DNA of 58,518 bases. Source: Pokkaliibacter plantistimulans. GTDB taxonomy: Bacteria > Pseudomonadota > Gammaproteobacteria > Pseudomonadales > Balneatricaceae. Positions 18,898 through 27,285 of the stretch are shown here, in pieces (the stretch's first letter is position 1; every line of letters starts with the position of its first letter). The notes under the pieces are model-generated. The model had not been told where the DNA came from and searched no databases. It saw only the letters and a program-made list of their open reading frames with translations. The stretch lies in contig NZ_LAPT01000044.1 of assembly GCF_003194385.1 (NCBI RefSeq), positions 1-58,518 of the forward strand. The letters are read 5' to 3'. Made by a program: the position numbers and the translations under genes.

Positions 18898-19594
18898 AAT
18901 AGTCGTAACCAAGGTTGTTCATCTGTCCCTCGATCCATCGTTGTCGCTGCCTGACATAGCTGGATGGACGGTCTGCAATGAACCGCTTGGGATTAGGCAG
19001 CACTGCAGCCAGTCTAGCGGCCTCTGACATGGATAGCTGTGTAGCATGCTTGCGGAAATAGCTTAACGACGCTGCCTCTACGCCATACACCCCATCTCCA
19101 AACTCAACAACGTTCAGATAAACTTCGAGAATACGCTGCTTAGACCAGAACGCTTCCAAAGCAAACGTCAAAGGGACTTCCAGACCTTTTCGCAGCCAGT
19201 TCTGCCCTGCCCAGAGGAACAGATTCTTGGCCAGTTGCTGACTGATCGTACTTGCACCACGCAAGCGGTCTCCATCCTGCCAGTCCTCGACCGCTTTTTG
19301 CATTTGCACCCAGTCAAAACCATGATGATCAGGGAAGCGCTGGTCCTCCGACGCCATAACAGCTAATGGCATGTTACGGCTGATATTACGCCAGTCTACC
19401 CAGTCATGATCTTGCGTATAACGCCAGTCCCCTTCCATCCAGGCCTGCACATAGCGCTCAACCATGAATGCCGTGACGGGCGGGTCTAGCCACCGTCCGA
19501 GGATAATGAGAGCTAACGGAGAGACGACAACGGTAAGTACAACAACAGCAGCAATGCGCCGAAACTTACCTGAAAACACGTTGAGTTTACCCAC
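18884..19594 (-). CDS. mtgA: monofunctional biosynthetic peptidoglycan transglycosylase
   Basis: A 236-residue family GT51 enzyme that polymerises lipid II into glycan strands without a transpeptidase domain. It has an N-terminal membrane anchor (about residues 12-32), the catalytic glutamate motif ASEDQRFPDHHGFDW and the second motif RGASTISQQLAKNLFLW, then FWSKQRILEVYLNVVEFG. Length matches MtgA. It lies 75 bases downstream of the Smr gene on the same strand. The C-terminal end YDYLKRL overlaps a short tandem repeat. Confidence 0.94.
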   Translation of the reverse strand: MGKLNVFSGKFRRIAAVVVLTVVVSPLALIILGRWLDPPVTAFMVERYVQAWMEGDWRYTQDHDWVDWRNISRNMPLAVMASEDQRFPDHHGFDWVQMQKAVEDWQDGDRLRGASTISQQLAKNLFLWAGQNWLRKGLEVPLTFALEAFWSKQRILEVYLNVVEFGDGVYGVEAASLSYFRKHATQLSMSEAARLAAVLPNPKRFIADRPSSYVRQRQRWIEGQMNNLGYDYLKRL

Positions 19595-19669
19595 AGAATT
19601 CCTTGTTCAGTCGAAAATGGTCGCGTAATGCACCCCGTTTCTCTTCACGCCCGTTTTTATTCACGCAAA

Positions 19670-20263
19670 TTATTGACTCATACGTCGCTGATGACGCTCC
19701 AGTGTCTCCATACGCTTGCGTTCACTTTTCTGCAGGATCACATACACCGCCCCAAGCCCACCGTGGTGTTTCAATGCAGAGTGATAGCCCTGTACGCTCT
19801 CATTTTCTTTCAGCCACTTGGCCACGTAGCTTTTCAGCCATGCCGCATGACTGCCTCGCTCTTTGGCACGCCCGAAAGAAATGGCTACTGTACGAATTTC
19901 CAGTTTCAGGCACTCTTTGATAAAGCGGGACACCTCTTTACGAGCATCAGCGACACGCATGCCGAATATCTCCAGCCGCGCCTCATAAGGATATTTCCCG
20001 AGACGAAGATTCCTGAATACGCCGGACTGAATACCTGGTCGCTTGAAACTCAGTTCATCGAGAGGTTCCAGTAGCTCCACATACTCGTCATCCCGCCCTA
20101 ACGCGTCATCTGCTGAGGAAAGCACTTCACGCCGATGCTGTAATCCAGGCGTATCCTTGCTGCCTGTCTGAGTGTCCACCTTGGCCGCTTTCTGCGTCAG
20201 GGGAGTCACATCCTGCATTGCCTTCAAAAAGGCAGTGTCATCTCTGGCACCCTGTTCAATCAC
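19670..20263 (-). CDS. Smr/MutS-type domain protein with altered motifs
   Basis: A 197-residue protein with a charged N-terminal half and a C-terminal Smr domain (about 90-177), ending in a basic tail. The domain is recognisable by RLGKYPYEARLEIFGM, SRFIKECLKL, LKSYVAKWLKE and GGLGAVYVIL. Stand-alone Smr proteins are often nucleases. Two usual hallmarks are changed: the LDLHG motif reads LEIFG (residues 97-101, His to Phe) and the HGxG loop reads SFGRA (129-133). The fold is probably kept, but catalysis at these sites is doubtful. It sits between the thiamine-binding-family gene and mtgA on the minus strand. Confidence 0.8.
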   Translation of the reverse strand: MIEQGARDDTAFLKAMQDVTPLTQKAAKVDTQTGSKDTPGLQHRREVLSSADDALGRDDEYVELLEPLDELSFKRPGIQSGVFRNLRLGKYPYEARLEIFGMRVADARKEVSRFIKECLKLEIRTVAISFGRAKERGSHAAWLKSYVAKWLKENESVQGYHSALKHHGGLGAVYVILQKSERKRMETLERHQRRMSQ

Positions 20264-20304
20264 GCAACTTCTCCACTACCACGACAAACATCTGTGCAGA
20301 ACGC

Positions 20305-20616
20305 CTACTCGGGCTTTTCTGCCAGTTTTTGTACTACGCTCTCAATTTTGTCAGCCATCGATTGCTGACGATCTGTACGTGTACCTACCCTCAAAGTCGA
20401 GGATATGCGCGGCGCGCCCATGCGATGAACGACCTCATGGCAACGTTTCACAGCCGCCATCACCTCATCCCACTCCCCTTCTATGTTGGTGCCATACGCA
20501 TGCATCTGATGCGCAAGCCCCGCCTGTTCCAGCACCTGCTGGCACGCAGCCACGTGTTCAGACACCGACACACCCACCCCGAGTGGAATGACACACAGAT
20601 CAACAATGACTTGCAC
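20305..20616 (-). CDS. MTH1187-family thiamine-binding protein (DUF77)
   Basis: About 103 residues from the GTG at 20616. The family pattern is clear: VIVDLCVIPLGVGVSVSEHV, then GTNIEGEWDEVMAAVKRCHE, then STLRVGTRTDRQQSM. Proteins of this family form small ferredoxin-like oligomers, and some bind thiamine or related molecules. The biological role is uncertain. The open frame can be extended to a TTG at 20658, but family members begin just before the VIVDL strand, so GTG is preferred. The gene is 41 bases upstream of the Smr gene and likely co-transcribed. Confidence 0.8.
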   Translation of the reverse strand: MQVIVDLCVIPLGVGVSVSEHVAACQQVLEQAGLAHQMHAYGTNIEGEWDEVMAAVKRCHEVVHRMGAPRISSTLRVGTRTDRQQSMADKIESVVQKLAEKPE

Positions 20617-20871
20617 CTTTTCGCCCTCAACTGACGGTAGAAATGCTTTGTAAGGCAATCCAGCCTTCTATACAAGCATTCGCACCAGGCATTCGAGCAC
20701 TTCAGCCGTGCGTGAATCGCCGCCGCACTACTGTCTTTGGTCGCAAGGAAAGCGCTGCAGGTAGTATGGAGCTACTACCCCATCACGAAGATTCACGACT
20801 ACAGTTCACAGAGGGTGCGCAGAAACGCCTGCCATCTGATCTTTTTCCACCCGTCTGTGAGAGGTATCGCT

Positions 20872-21444
20872 ATGTCACACAACAAGAAAATCCTGATCAT
20901 CTGCGGAGACTTCGTCGAAGACTATGAACTGATGGTGCCTTTCCAGGCGCTACAAGCCATGGGCTATACGGTGGACGCCATTTGCCCGGATAAAAAGGCC
21001 GGTGATCAGATAAAAACCGCTATTCACGACTTTGAAGGAGATCAGACTTACTCCGAGAAGCCTGGTCATAACTTCACCCTTAACGCCTCATTCGCCGATA
21101 TCGATCCAGCCAGTTATGATGCACTGCTGATACCTGGAGGTCGCGCCCCCGAATACTTACGCATGAATAGCCAGGTTCTCGAAATGGTGGACCACTTCGT
21201 AAGTAGCGATAAACCTATTGCGGCTATTTGCCATGGCGCTCAACTGCTGGCCCCGACCGGTGCACTCGAAGGCAAGCATGTGTCCGCCTATCCGGCCTGC
21301 GCGGCTGAAGTGACCCTCGCTGGGGGTAAATATGCTGACATCGCCGTCACTGATGCCATCACCGACGGCAAGTTGGTTACCGCACCTGCATGGCCTGCAC
21401 ACCCCGCATGGCTGGCACAATTTCACGCGCTTCTGACTGTTTAA
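20872..21444 (+). CDS. DJ-1/PfpI family protein
   Basis: From the ATG at 20872 (preceded by GAGAGG) the protein has 190 residues. [20 protein letters not shown] at the start and the nucleophile elbow [10 protein letters not shown] (Cys120, His121) are the DJ-1/PfpI hallmarks, with Glu17 as the expected partner acid. [13 protein letters not shown] precedes them. Members include chaperone-like, glyoxalase-like and protein-deglycase-like enzymes; the sequence does not decide which. It is a single gene, with no clear operon partner. The open frame upstream of 20872 is probably not translated. Confidence 0.88.
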   Translation: MSHNKKILIICGDFVEDYELMVPFQALQAMGYTVDAICPDKKAGDQIKTAIHDFEGDQTYSEKPGHNFTLNASFADIDPASYDALLIPGGRAPEYLRMNSQVLEMVDHFVSSDKPIAAICHGAQLLAPTGALEGKHVSAYPACAAEVTLAGGKYADIAVTDAITDGKLVTAPAWPAHPAWLAQFHALLTV

Positions 21445-21598
21445 GAACATATTCATGAGTTAGGCCCTCTCAATGTCCTGTCCATAGAGAGTAATGCTGT
21501 TCGATTAAGGATTGTCACCTTCCTGGAGGTTTAAGAACATCCGGTATTCTTCACTGGATACCGGATTCTCTGTGCCTATTCTGCAGACCTTGCTCAAC

Positions 21599-22029
21599 AT
21601 GAAAGAGCGGCACTCGTTCACCGATCTCCGCACCTTTACCCGGCATGTCCGCGTCGAGTGCATCGAGTCGGCCCTCCACCTTTTCTGCCAGACCGCCCTT
21701 CGGCGCCGCCGACTGCCCAGTGAGCAAGTACTCTGGCTGGTGCTGGGTATGGCGCTGTTCCGGAATGGAGGCAGTTAACACTGGGGCCTTGAACGTTACC
21801 CCGAGGATAACCGGCACAGTTTGCAGGTACTGGCCGTCGATGGGTCCTTGCTGCAGCCCCCGATACGTCAGCGCTGCGCGAGCATTTCCGTTCCGGGAAT
21901 ACCTCGACCAACCGCCAGATGCCTCTCTCAATGCAGCGGCTCATTGCGCTGATGTATGTGCGCTCACATGTCATTCTGGATGCGCAACTCAGTCCCCGGC
22001 CAAGATGCCCAGAACCTGCTATCCGATGA
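21599..22029 (+). pseudogene. decayed IS4-type transposase remnant
   Basis: The plus strand holds fragments of an IS4-family transposase. Codons from 21599 read FTDLRTFTRHVRVECIESAL and then RRRRLPSEQVLWLVLGMALF, the N-terminal domain. A stop (TAA, 21776) follows. The same frame resumes with HWGLERYPEDNRHSLQVLAV and DG, the start of the catalytic DDE domain, so roughly 60 residues are deleted between. Near 21857 the frame shifts by one base, and PDTSALREHF, then RLIALMYVRSHVILDAQLSP, appear in the new frame to a stop at 22027-22029. The rest of the transposase and clear terminal inverted repeats are absent. This is a dead remnant. Confidence 0.8.
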
Positions 22030-22202
22030 ACCGTAAGGCTGCTTCACTTAAGCGAACAGCATTTTGTTTTGAGGCAGCTTTACGCTCTATTGAGGCGAAT
22101 AATGGTTCTTTTTAACGTCATAAAGGGTAGAAAATGACCAAAATCGGCCTCACCACAGCAGATCAGAGTTAAGTCCAACAGGCTGCTGGCATCAAGCAAT
22201 GC

Positions 22203-23141
22203 TCAGGCGGCCTGCATACAAGCTTGTAACAGCTCAACCTCAACTTCATCTGCTTTGACATTCGCAATCTGGCAGGTGGCCATATAGGCATGGCCGCCTC
22301 CACCAAACCCTAAACAAAGCCGACCAAGATCCAGCTCGACCTCAGGTCGAAATACCGACCGGGTGAGCGTAAATACCGTATTTCGCTGACGCAGCCCCCA
22401 GATGCGGTGCATACAGATCCTGGCTTGCGGGAACAACAGAAAGACCATGTAGCGGTTGACGGGGTAGATAACCTCTTCATGCTGTAGATCGAGTACCACC
22501 ACGTGATCTTCAAGCCGGGCACAACGCTGCAGTTGATGGATGGCCTGTTGGTGATACTGATGATAAAGCTGCACTCGCTCCTGCACGTCGGGTAACTGTA
22601 CTAGCCGATTGATAGGGTAGTAGCGACAACAGTGCACCAGATCCAGCATAAACCGGTAATTCGATACCCTGAACTGTTTGAAACGCCCCATCCCTGTACG
22701 GGGATCCACCAAAAAATTCAGTAACATCCAGCCTTCGGGATGCAAAATGTCATCCTGCGTGTACTGCCCCAGCGCACACTGGTCGACAGCCGCGAGCAAC
22801 TCATCAAAACTGCGCCCAAAACGGCTGGTACCACCAAAATGATTAAAAATAAGACGAGCACAGGAGACAGCCTGAGTATCGAGTATCAGATTGTCAGGGT
22901 TGAGCCCCTGATAACGCGTTACCTCACTTGCATGATGATCAAAGGCAATATGGCAGCCAGGCACATAGGGCAGGTTAGCCGTAATATCCTGATCGTTGAC
23001 AGCGACCTCACCCTCTTGCATGTCTTTGGGATGGACGAACAGGATATCGTCGATGAGATTTAGCTCACGCAGTAACACCGCGCAGGCGAGTCCATCAAAA
23101 TCACTGCGAGTAATTAATCGGTAGTACCCATAAAACTGCAT
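22203..23141 (-). CDS. DHH-family phosphoesterase
   Basis: A 312-residue protein with the DHH superfamily motifs: RSDFDGLACAVLL (Asp14, Asp16) near the start, then CHIAFDHHAS (DHH at 68-70), and a C-terminal GFGGGGHAYMA like the DHHA1 glycine-rich motif. Such enzymes cleave phosphodiester or phosphoanhydride bonds in substrates like oligoribonucleotides, cyclic dinucleotides or polyphosphate, using two metal ions. The subfamily is not clear from sequence, so no substrate is named. It lies next to the aminotransferase gene with about 190 bases between them and appears to be transcribed alone. Confidence 0.8.
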   Translation of the reverse strand: MQFYGYYRLITRSDFDGLACAVLLRELNLIDDILFVHPKDMQEGEVAVNDQDITANLPYVPGCHIAFDHHASEVTRYQGLNPDNLILDTQAVSCARLIFNHFGGTSRFGRSFDELLAAVDQCALGQYTQDDILHPEGWMLLNFLVDPRTGMGRFKQFRVSNYRFMLDLVHCCRYYPINRLVQLPDVQERVQLYHQYHQQAIHQLQRCARLEDHVVVLDLQHEEVIYPVNRYMVFLLFPQARICMHRIWGLRQRNTVFTLTRSVFRPEVELDLGRLCLGFGGGGHAYMATCQIANVKADEVEVELLQACMQAA

Positions 23142-23330
23142 AGAACGGGCTCTCTTAGTGAGCGTTATTATTGTTTTTCTGCCAATAGAGCGTAGTCAAC
23201 CTTACGCCCGACTGCCACTACCGCGCTGAGCGGGTAAGGGGTTACCCCCTACCCTCATCAGTCGTAACCAGATTAGTTGTAAAAAGATCAGTGGTAACAA
23301 TGAACATGCACACGCAACAACAGTCTTCAG

Positions 23331-24515
23331 TTAAACGCCGCTTAACCTGTTCAGTGCGTCTGCCAGTCGGCGTATTCCTACATCGATGGTTGCTTCATCA
23401 ACACAGCTGAAACTTAGCCGCAAGGTATGGCTGTCATCACGATCAGTGTAGAAAGGATGCCCAGGTACGAAACAGACATTGTCTTTGATAGCCTCGTTAA
23501 ACAGTGCCATCGCTGAGACCTGCTCTGGCAGAGTCAGCCACAGGAACATCCCTCCTTCCGGCTGAGTGTAATGCACGTCAGCAGGGAAATAGTTCTGCAG
23601 CGCCCTGATCATTGCCGCACGCTGGCGTCCATACACCTCACATATTCGTGCCACATGGGCATCAAGATCATTCTGCTGCAGGTACTCGCACAACACGCGC
23701 TGAACGAAACTGTTGGTGTGTAAGTCTGCGGCCTGCTTGGCAACGACCACTTTTGACAGCAACCACTCAGGCAACACCATCCATCCCAAACGGAATGCGG
23801 GTACTACTGTTTTCGAGAAGGAACCCAGCAAAACCGTATTCTCTGGCACCAAACTGGCAATCAGCTTTTTATTCTCACCGGTAAAACGCAGATCACCATA
23901 AGGATTGTCCTCGACCAGCAACAGATTACGGCTGCGAACCAGTTCAGCCAGACCATGCCGATTGGCCTCTGAATAGCTGATACCTGACGGGTTCTGAAAG
24001 TTGGGGATGGTATAGAGCACCCGAGCCTGGCCATCATCGGTGGCCTCTGCCAGCTGTTGCAAATCCAGACCATCTTCATTCAGCCGAATGGCTCGGAACC
24101 CCGTTTTGTAAACGGAGAAAGCCTGCAGTGCGCCGAGATAACTGGGGTCTTCTACCAGCACCTCATCACCTTCGTTTAACAACACCTTGCCAATCAGATC
24201 CAGCGCCTGTTGCGAGCCGTTGGTGATAATGATCTGTTCTGGCCTGACGACCAGTCCATTCTTTTGCAGGTAACGCTGAGCGATAAACTGCCGCAGCGGC
24301 AAATAACCCTCAGTTGCGGCATATTGCAACGCATCACCACCATCACGCATCAACACGGTCTGGCATGCCTGATTGATTGCCTCAACCGGAAAGAAGTCCT
24401 TGTTTGGCAGGCCGCCAGCAAAGGAAATCATCTGCGGATCATTGGCCACCTTCAGGATTTCACGGATAAAAGAGGGTTTAACACTACTGATACGGTCTGA
24501 GAAAAACGCTTCCAT
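23331..24515 (-). CDS. PLP-dependent aminotransferase (class I, MocR/LysN-like)
   Basis: A 394-residue fold-type I aminotransferase. The N-terminal ISFAGGLPNKDFFPVE, ALQYAATEGYLPLRQFIA, YTIPNFQNPSGISYS, EDNPYGDLRF and the PLP lysine in GSFSKTVVPAFRLGW (Lys235) are all intact. This pattern resembles 2-aminoadipate/valine-pyruvate-type aminotransferases, the catalytic half of MocR regulators, but there is no helix-turn-helix domain. The true amino donor is unknown. It stands alone with 189 bases to the DHH gene and 417 bases to the upstream lipoprotein gene. Confidence 0.87.
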   Translation of the reverse strand: MEAFFSDRISSVKPSFIREILKVANDPQMISFAGGLPNKDFFPVEAINQACQTVLMRDGGDALQYAATEGYLPLRQFIAQRYLQKNGLVVRPEQIIITNGSQQALDLIGKVLLNEGDEVLVEDPSYLGALQAFSVYKTGFRAIRLNEDGLDLQQLAEATDDGQARVLYTIPNFQNPSGISYSEANRHGLAELVRSRNLLLVEDNPYGDLRFTGENKKLIASLVPENTVLLGSFSKTVVPAFRLGWMVLPEWLLSKVVVAKQAADLHTNSFVQRVLCEYLQQNDLDAHVARICEVYGRQRAAMIRALQNYFPADVHYTQPEGGMFLWLTLPEQVSAMALFNEAIKDNVCFVPGHPFYTDRDDSHTLRLSFSCVDEATIDVGIRRLADALNRLSGV

Positions 24516-24886
24516 GGACGATTACCCGAAATAAGCAGGAGTTTGTCAGGGCAAACTCGTTAACAAGATCTTTGAGGGAATCTGTTGCAACAAAAAGCGT
24601 CGATCAGGCGCTCCTTCAAACCAGTCAGGCTTATGGCGGGGACAGGCGAAACACAACTAACAACAGAGTAAGAGACATTCTGTCGGCACAATGCGCGTTT
24701 GTTAAGAGAAGATATTGCGTTGTCGTGAAAAAGCAGGTGTGGTGCTACAAGATAGCTATCCAGCTACAACGTATGACGTCTAGAACGTACAGCAGTAGTA
24801 GCAGTAAATGAGCATTCCGAAGGTCGCGTCAGCACCGAGTGACCAACGTGCAGCCGATCATGAACGCACTCTCACAAAACGACATC
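24516..24886. other. intergenic region, nothing recognised
   Basis: About 370 bases upstream of the aminotransferase gene. A 79-codon open frame on the plus strand (24572-24811) has no protein-like character. The region should contain the aminotransferase promoter, but no convincing hexamer pair was found. Its right edge is the lipoprotein gene's terminator hairpin. Confidence 0.4.
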
Positions 24887-24913
24887 GGAAGCACAGCTAC
24901 AATCTGTGCTTCC
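24887..24913 (-). terminator. terminator of the lipoprotein gene
   Basis: GGAAGCACAG and CTGTGCTTCC form a perfect 10 bp stem with a 7-base loop, about 20 bases after the lipoprotein stop codon on the minus strand. GATGTCGTTTTG follows, a broken T tract. Confidence 0.6.
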
Positions 24914-24932
24914 ACGTTATGAGCTGAATACA

Positions 24933-25574
24933 TCAGTTGCACTGATAGCCCTCAGGCATTTCAACACTGAAATCATTTTCGCTGCTTTGCATCTGGGTAA
25001 AGCGCAAGGCAGCCTGGGTAATCAGGAAGCGATAAACCTTGTCATCGCTGCACCCTTCCTTGCGACTACTGGTGACCACCTTGAGGATGGGCTCACCGGT
25101 ACGATTATCAGGCTCGTGCCATGCCAGCGTGACCGTATAGAGCGTGGCGTTACGCAACTCATTGGAGTAACCGACGACATCCCAGGCCATACGCGGACGG
25201 CTGACACAACGCTCCTTGTTATCCACTGTTGTACAGGTACGTTCCCAGGTACCCGTATTGACGTAGCCATACTGCGGCTCGCGTACAGTATAGGGCTCAC
25301 TGCGTTTGCCCAGACCGAGCCGCACATAATAGTCTGGCTTCGCCTTGGCAGGCAGCTCTTCTACCGGGTATACAGCACTGAAACCACGCCCCAGCAGCGT
25401 CAGTGACAGGGATTGCAGATAGCCTTTCCCTTCAAGATCAGCATCCAGCGCCAGCACCGTGCCATTGGTGTTCACAGGCTTGTATGGATTGACGTAGGTA
25501 TTGATCTTGCCATCCATGACGGTGGCGCATCCGGTCAGCAACAGGCTCAGTGCCATCCCCAGAATACGCTTCAT
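24933..25574 (-). CDS. hypothetical lipoprotein
   Basis: From the ATG at 25574 (GAGGTGC upstream) the protein has 213 residues. MKRILGMALSLLLTGCATVM is a clear type II signal with the lipobox LLTGC (Cys16). The mature part has no motif I recognise. It has a DUF4136-like flavour (small beta-rich lipoprotein with a PDYYVRLGLG strand), and four cysteines near CTTVDNKERC and CSDD that could pair in the periplasm. It is flanked by the aminotransferase and cysS genes and has its own terminator. The longer frame to 25658 lacks a signal at its start, so the shorter start is preferred. The function is unknown. Confidence 0.7.
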   Translation of the reverse strand: MKRILGMALSLLLTGCATVMDGKINTYVNPYKPVNTNGTVLALDADLEGKGYLQSLSLTLLGRGFSAVYPVEELPAKAKPDYYVRLGLGKRSEPYTVREPQYGYVNTGTWERTCTTVDNKERCVSRPRMAWDVVGYSNELRNATLYTVTLAWHEPDNRTGEPILKVVTSSRKEGCSDDKVYRFLITQAALRFTQMQSSENDFSVEMPEGYQCN

Positions 25575-25710
25575 AGCTTGCACCTCGGAATTGTTATAAG
25601 TGGCAAATGGAAGACTGCAACATAGCGCCAGCCTGAGAGAATGGCCAGCACGCAACACTTACGTCCATGATCAGACAGGCAGAGATTTGAACTGTTTTCG
25701 CAGATCGCAA

Positions 25711-25734
25711 AAAGGGCAGATCACTCTGCCCTTT
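25711..25734 (-). terminator. Rho-independent terminator of cysS
   Basis: On the minus strand AAAGGGCAGA pairs with TCTGCCCTTT across a 4-base loop and continues as TTTTT-GCG. It starts 20 bases after the cysS stop codon. Confidence 0.85.
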
Positions 25735-25754
25735 CCTCTTACTCTTTGAAGCTG

Positions 25755-27149
25755 TTAGCCCTGACGCTGCCAGGTGGTGCCTTCACGGCTGTCATTGAGG
25801 ATAATGCCCTGATCCTTCAGGTAGTCACGGATACGATCAGACTCTGCAAAGTTCCTGGCTTTCTTCGCTTCAGCCCGCTGCACGATCAAATCTTCGATTT
25901 GTTCGGCGCTGATTCCCGCCTCTTCCATACCACTCTGCAGAAAGGCCTCGGCTGACTGCTGCAGCAAGCCTAGCACACTCCCCAACGCAACCAGCTGACC
26001 TGCCAGTTGCTGTGCACGGTCGATATCCTCTTCCTTGCGTGCACGATTGATCTCGCGAACGATATCAAACATCACAGACAGTGCTTCCCGGGTATTGAAG
26101 TCGTCATCCATCGACTCGTTGAAACGCTGTAGATAGGCCGCTTCAACTTCAACGCCGCTGCTGGCGTAGTCAAGACCACGCAATGCGTTGTAGAAACGCT
26201 CAAGCCCCTGTCGCGCTTCCTGCAGCGAGGCTTCACTGTAGTCAATCTGACTACGATAGTGCGTAGACGTCAGCAGATAACGGATGATCTCCGGGTTATA
26301 CCGCTCCAGCACATCGCGAATGGTGAAGAAGTTACCCAGTGACTTGGACATCTTCTCGTTATCCACTCGCACAGCACCGGCATGCAGCCAGTAGTTGACG
26401 TACTTCTGCCCGGTTGCCGCTTCAGACTGGGCAATTTCGTTCTCATGGTGAGGGAAAGGCAAGTCCGGGCCGCCACCATGGATATCAAAGGTGTTGCCCA
26501 GGCAGCAAGTAGACATAGCTGAGCACTCAATATGCCAGCCAGGGCGACCTTGCCCCCAGGGAGAAGACCAACTGACTTCACCGTCTTTGGCCATCTTCCA
26601 CAGCACGAAGTCCAGTGGGCTTTCCTTGTCTTCCGCCACTTCAACACGCGCACCAGCGCGCATGTCTTCCAGATTGCGGTTAGTCAGCTTGCCGTAGTCA
26701 GCAAAACGGTCAACCCGATAGTACACGTCACCTGAGCTGCCCTGATAAGCAAAGCCTTTGTCGATCAGCGTCTGCACCATGTCGACAATGTCATGAATAT
26801 GACCGGTAGCACGGGGCTCCTGATCAGGACGAAGCACCCACAGAGCATCCTCATCTTCATGCATGGCATGGATAAAGCGCTCGGTCAGACTATCTACACT
26901 TTCACCGTTCTCTGCTGCCCGACGAATGATCTTGTCATCGACATCGGTGATGTTACGCACGTAGGTCACATCAAAGCCACGGAAACGCAGGTAACGGGTG
27001 ATAACGTCGAAAGACACCATGACCCGGGCGTGACCGATATGACAGTAGTCATAGACCGTGATGCCGCATACATACATGCGGATCTTGCCAGGCTCGATGG
27101 GTTGGAACTCTTCCTTACGTTTCGTGAGGGTGTTGTATACCTGCAGCAC
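25755..27149 (-). CDS. cysS: cysteinyl-tRNA synthetase
   Basis: A 464-residue class I aminoacyl-tRNA synthetase that charges tRNA-Cys. [20 protein letters not shown] carries the first zinc cysteine (Cys28) and the HIGH motif (37-40). [13 protein letters not shown] and [14 protein letters not shown] supply further zinc and active-site residues, and [13 protein letters not shown] is the KMSKS loop. The C-terminal anticodon-recognition region ends [20 protein letters not shown]. Length is normal. It is the last of the pair glnS-cysS on the minus strand, each with its own terminator. Confidence 0.97.
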   Translation of the reverse strand: MLQVYNTLTKRKEEFQPIEPGKIRMYVCGITVYDYCHIGHARVMVSFDVITRYLRFRGFDVTYVRNITDVDDKIIRRAAENGESVDSLTERFIHAMHEDEDALWVLRPDQEPRATGHIHDIVDMVQTLIDKGFAYQGSSGDVYYRVDRFADYGKLTNRNLEDMRAGARVEVAEDKESPLDFVLWKMAKDGEVSWSSPWGQGRPGWHIECSAMSTCCLGNTFDIHGGGPDLPFPHHENEIAQSEAATGQKYVNYWLHAGAVRVDNEKMSKSLGNFFTIRDVLERYNPEIIRYLLTSTHYRSQIDYSEASLQEARQGLERFYNALRGLDYASSGVEVEAAYLQRFNESMDDDFNTREALSVMFDIVREINRARKEEDIDRAQQLAGQLVALGSVLGLLQQSAEAFLQSGMEEAGISAEQIEDLIVQRAEAKKARNFAESDRIRDYLKDQGIILNDSREGTTWQRQG

Positions 27150-27178
27150 CTTCGTCTCCCCGTGGGATTAAATAAAAC

Positions 27179-27205
27179 CGGGCAGACGCTCATCACCTCT
27201 GCCCG
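27179..27205 (-). terminator. terminator of glnS
   Basis: On the minus strand CGGGCAGA pairs with TCTGCCCG across an 11-base loop, followed by GTTTTATTTAA. It lies between the glnS stop and cysS start. A second possible stem (GGGTGAT/ATCACCC) lies just before it. Confidence 0.7.
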
Positions 27206-27285
27206 CAGGAGGGGTGATAAAACCAGAGCTTCATCACCCAAGATAGATCAGTGGAATGCGATACTTCCCACCTTGTTTACTGGTT

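Noticed and set aside
21645-22115. 156-codon plus-strand frame over the transposase remnant
   Set aside because: The real similarity lies in the two other plus frames; this frame is an artefact of the decay.
22168-22185. AACAGGCTGCTG resembling the end of the palindromic repeat
   Set aside because: Only about nine bases match, the GTTGAAAA part is missing and no second end is near; probably chance.
24572-24811. 79-codon plus-strand frame in the gap upstream of the aminotransferase
   Set aside because: No ribosome site, no motif and a serine-rich random end (SSSSSK); treated as non-coding.
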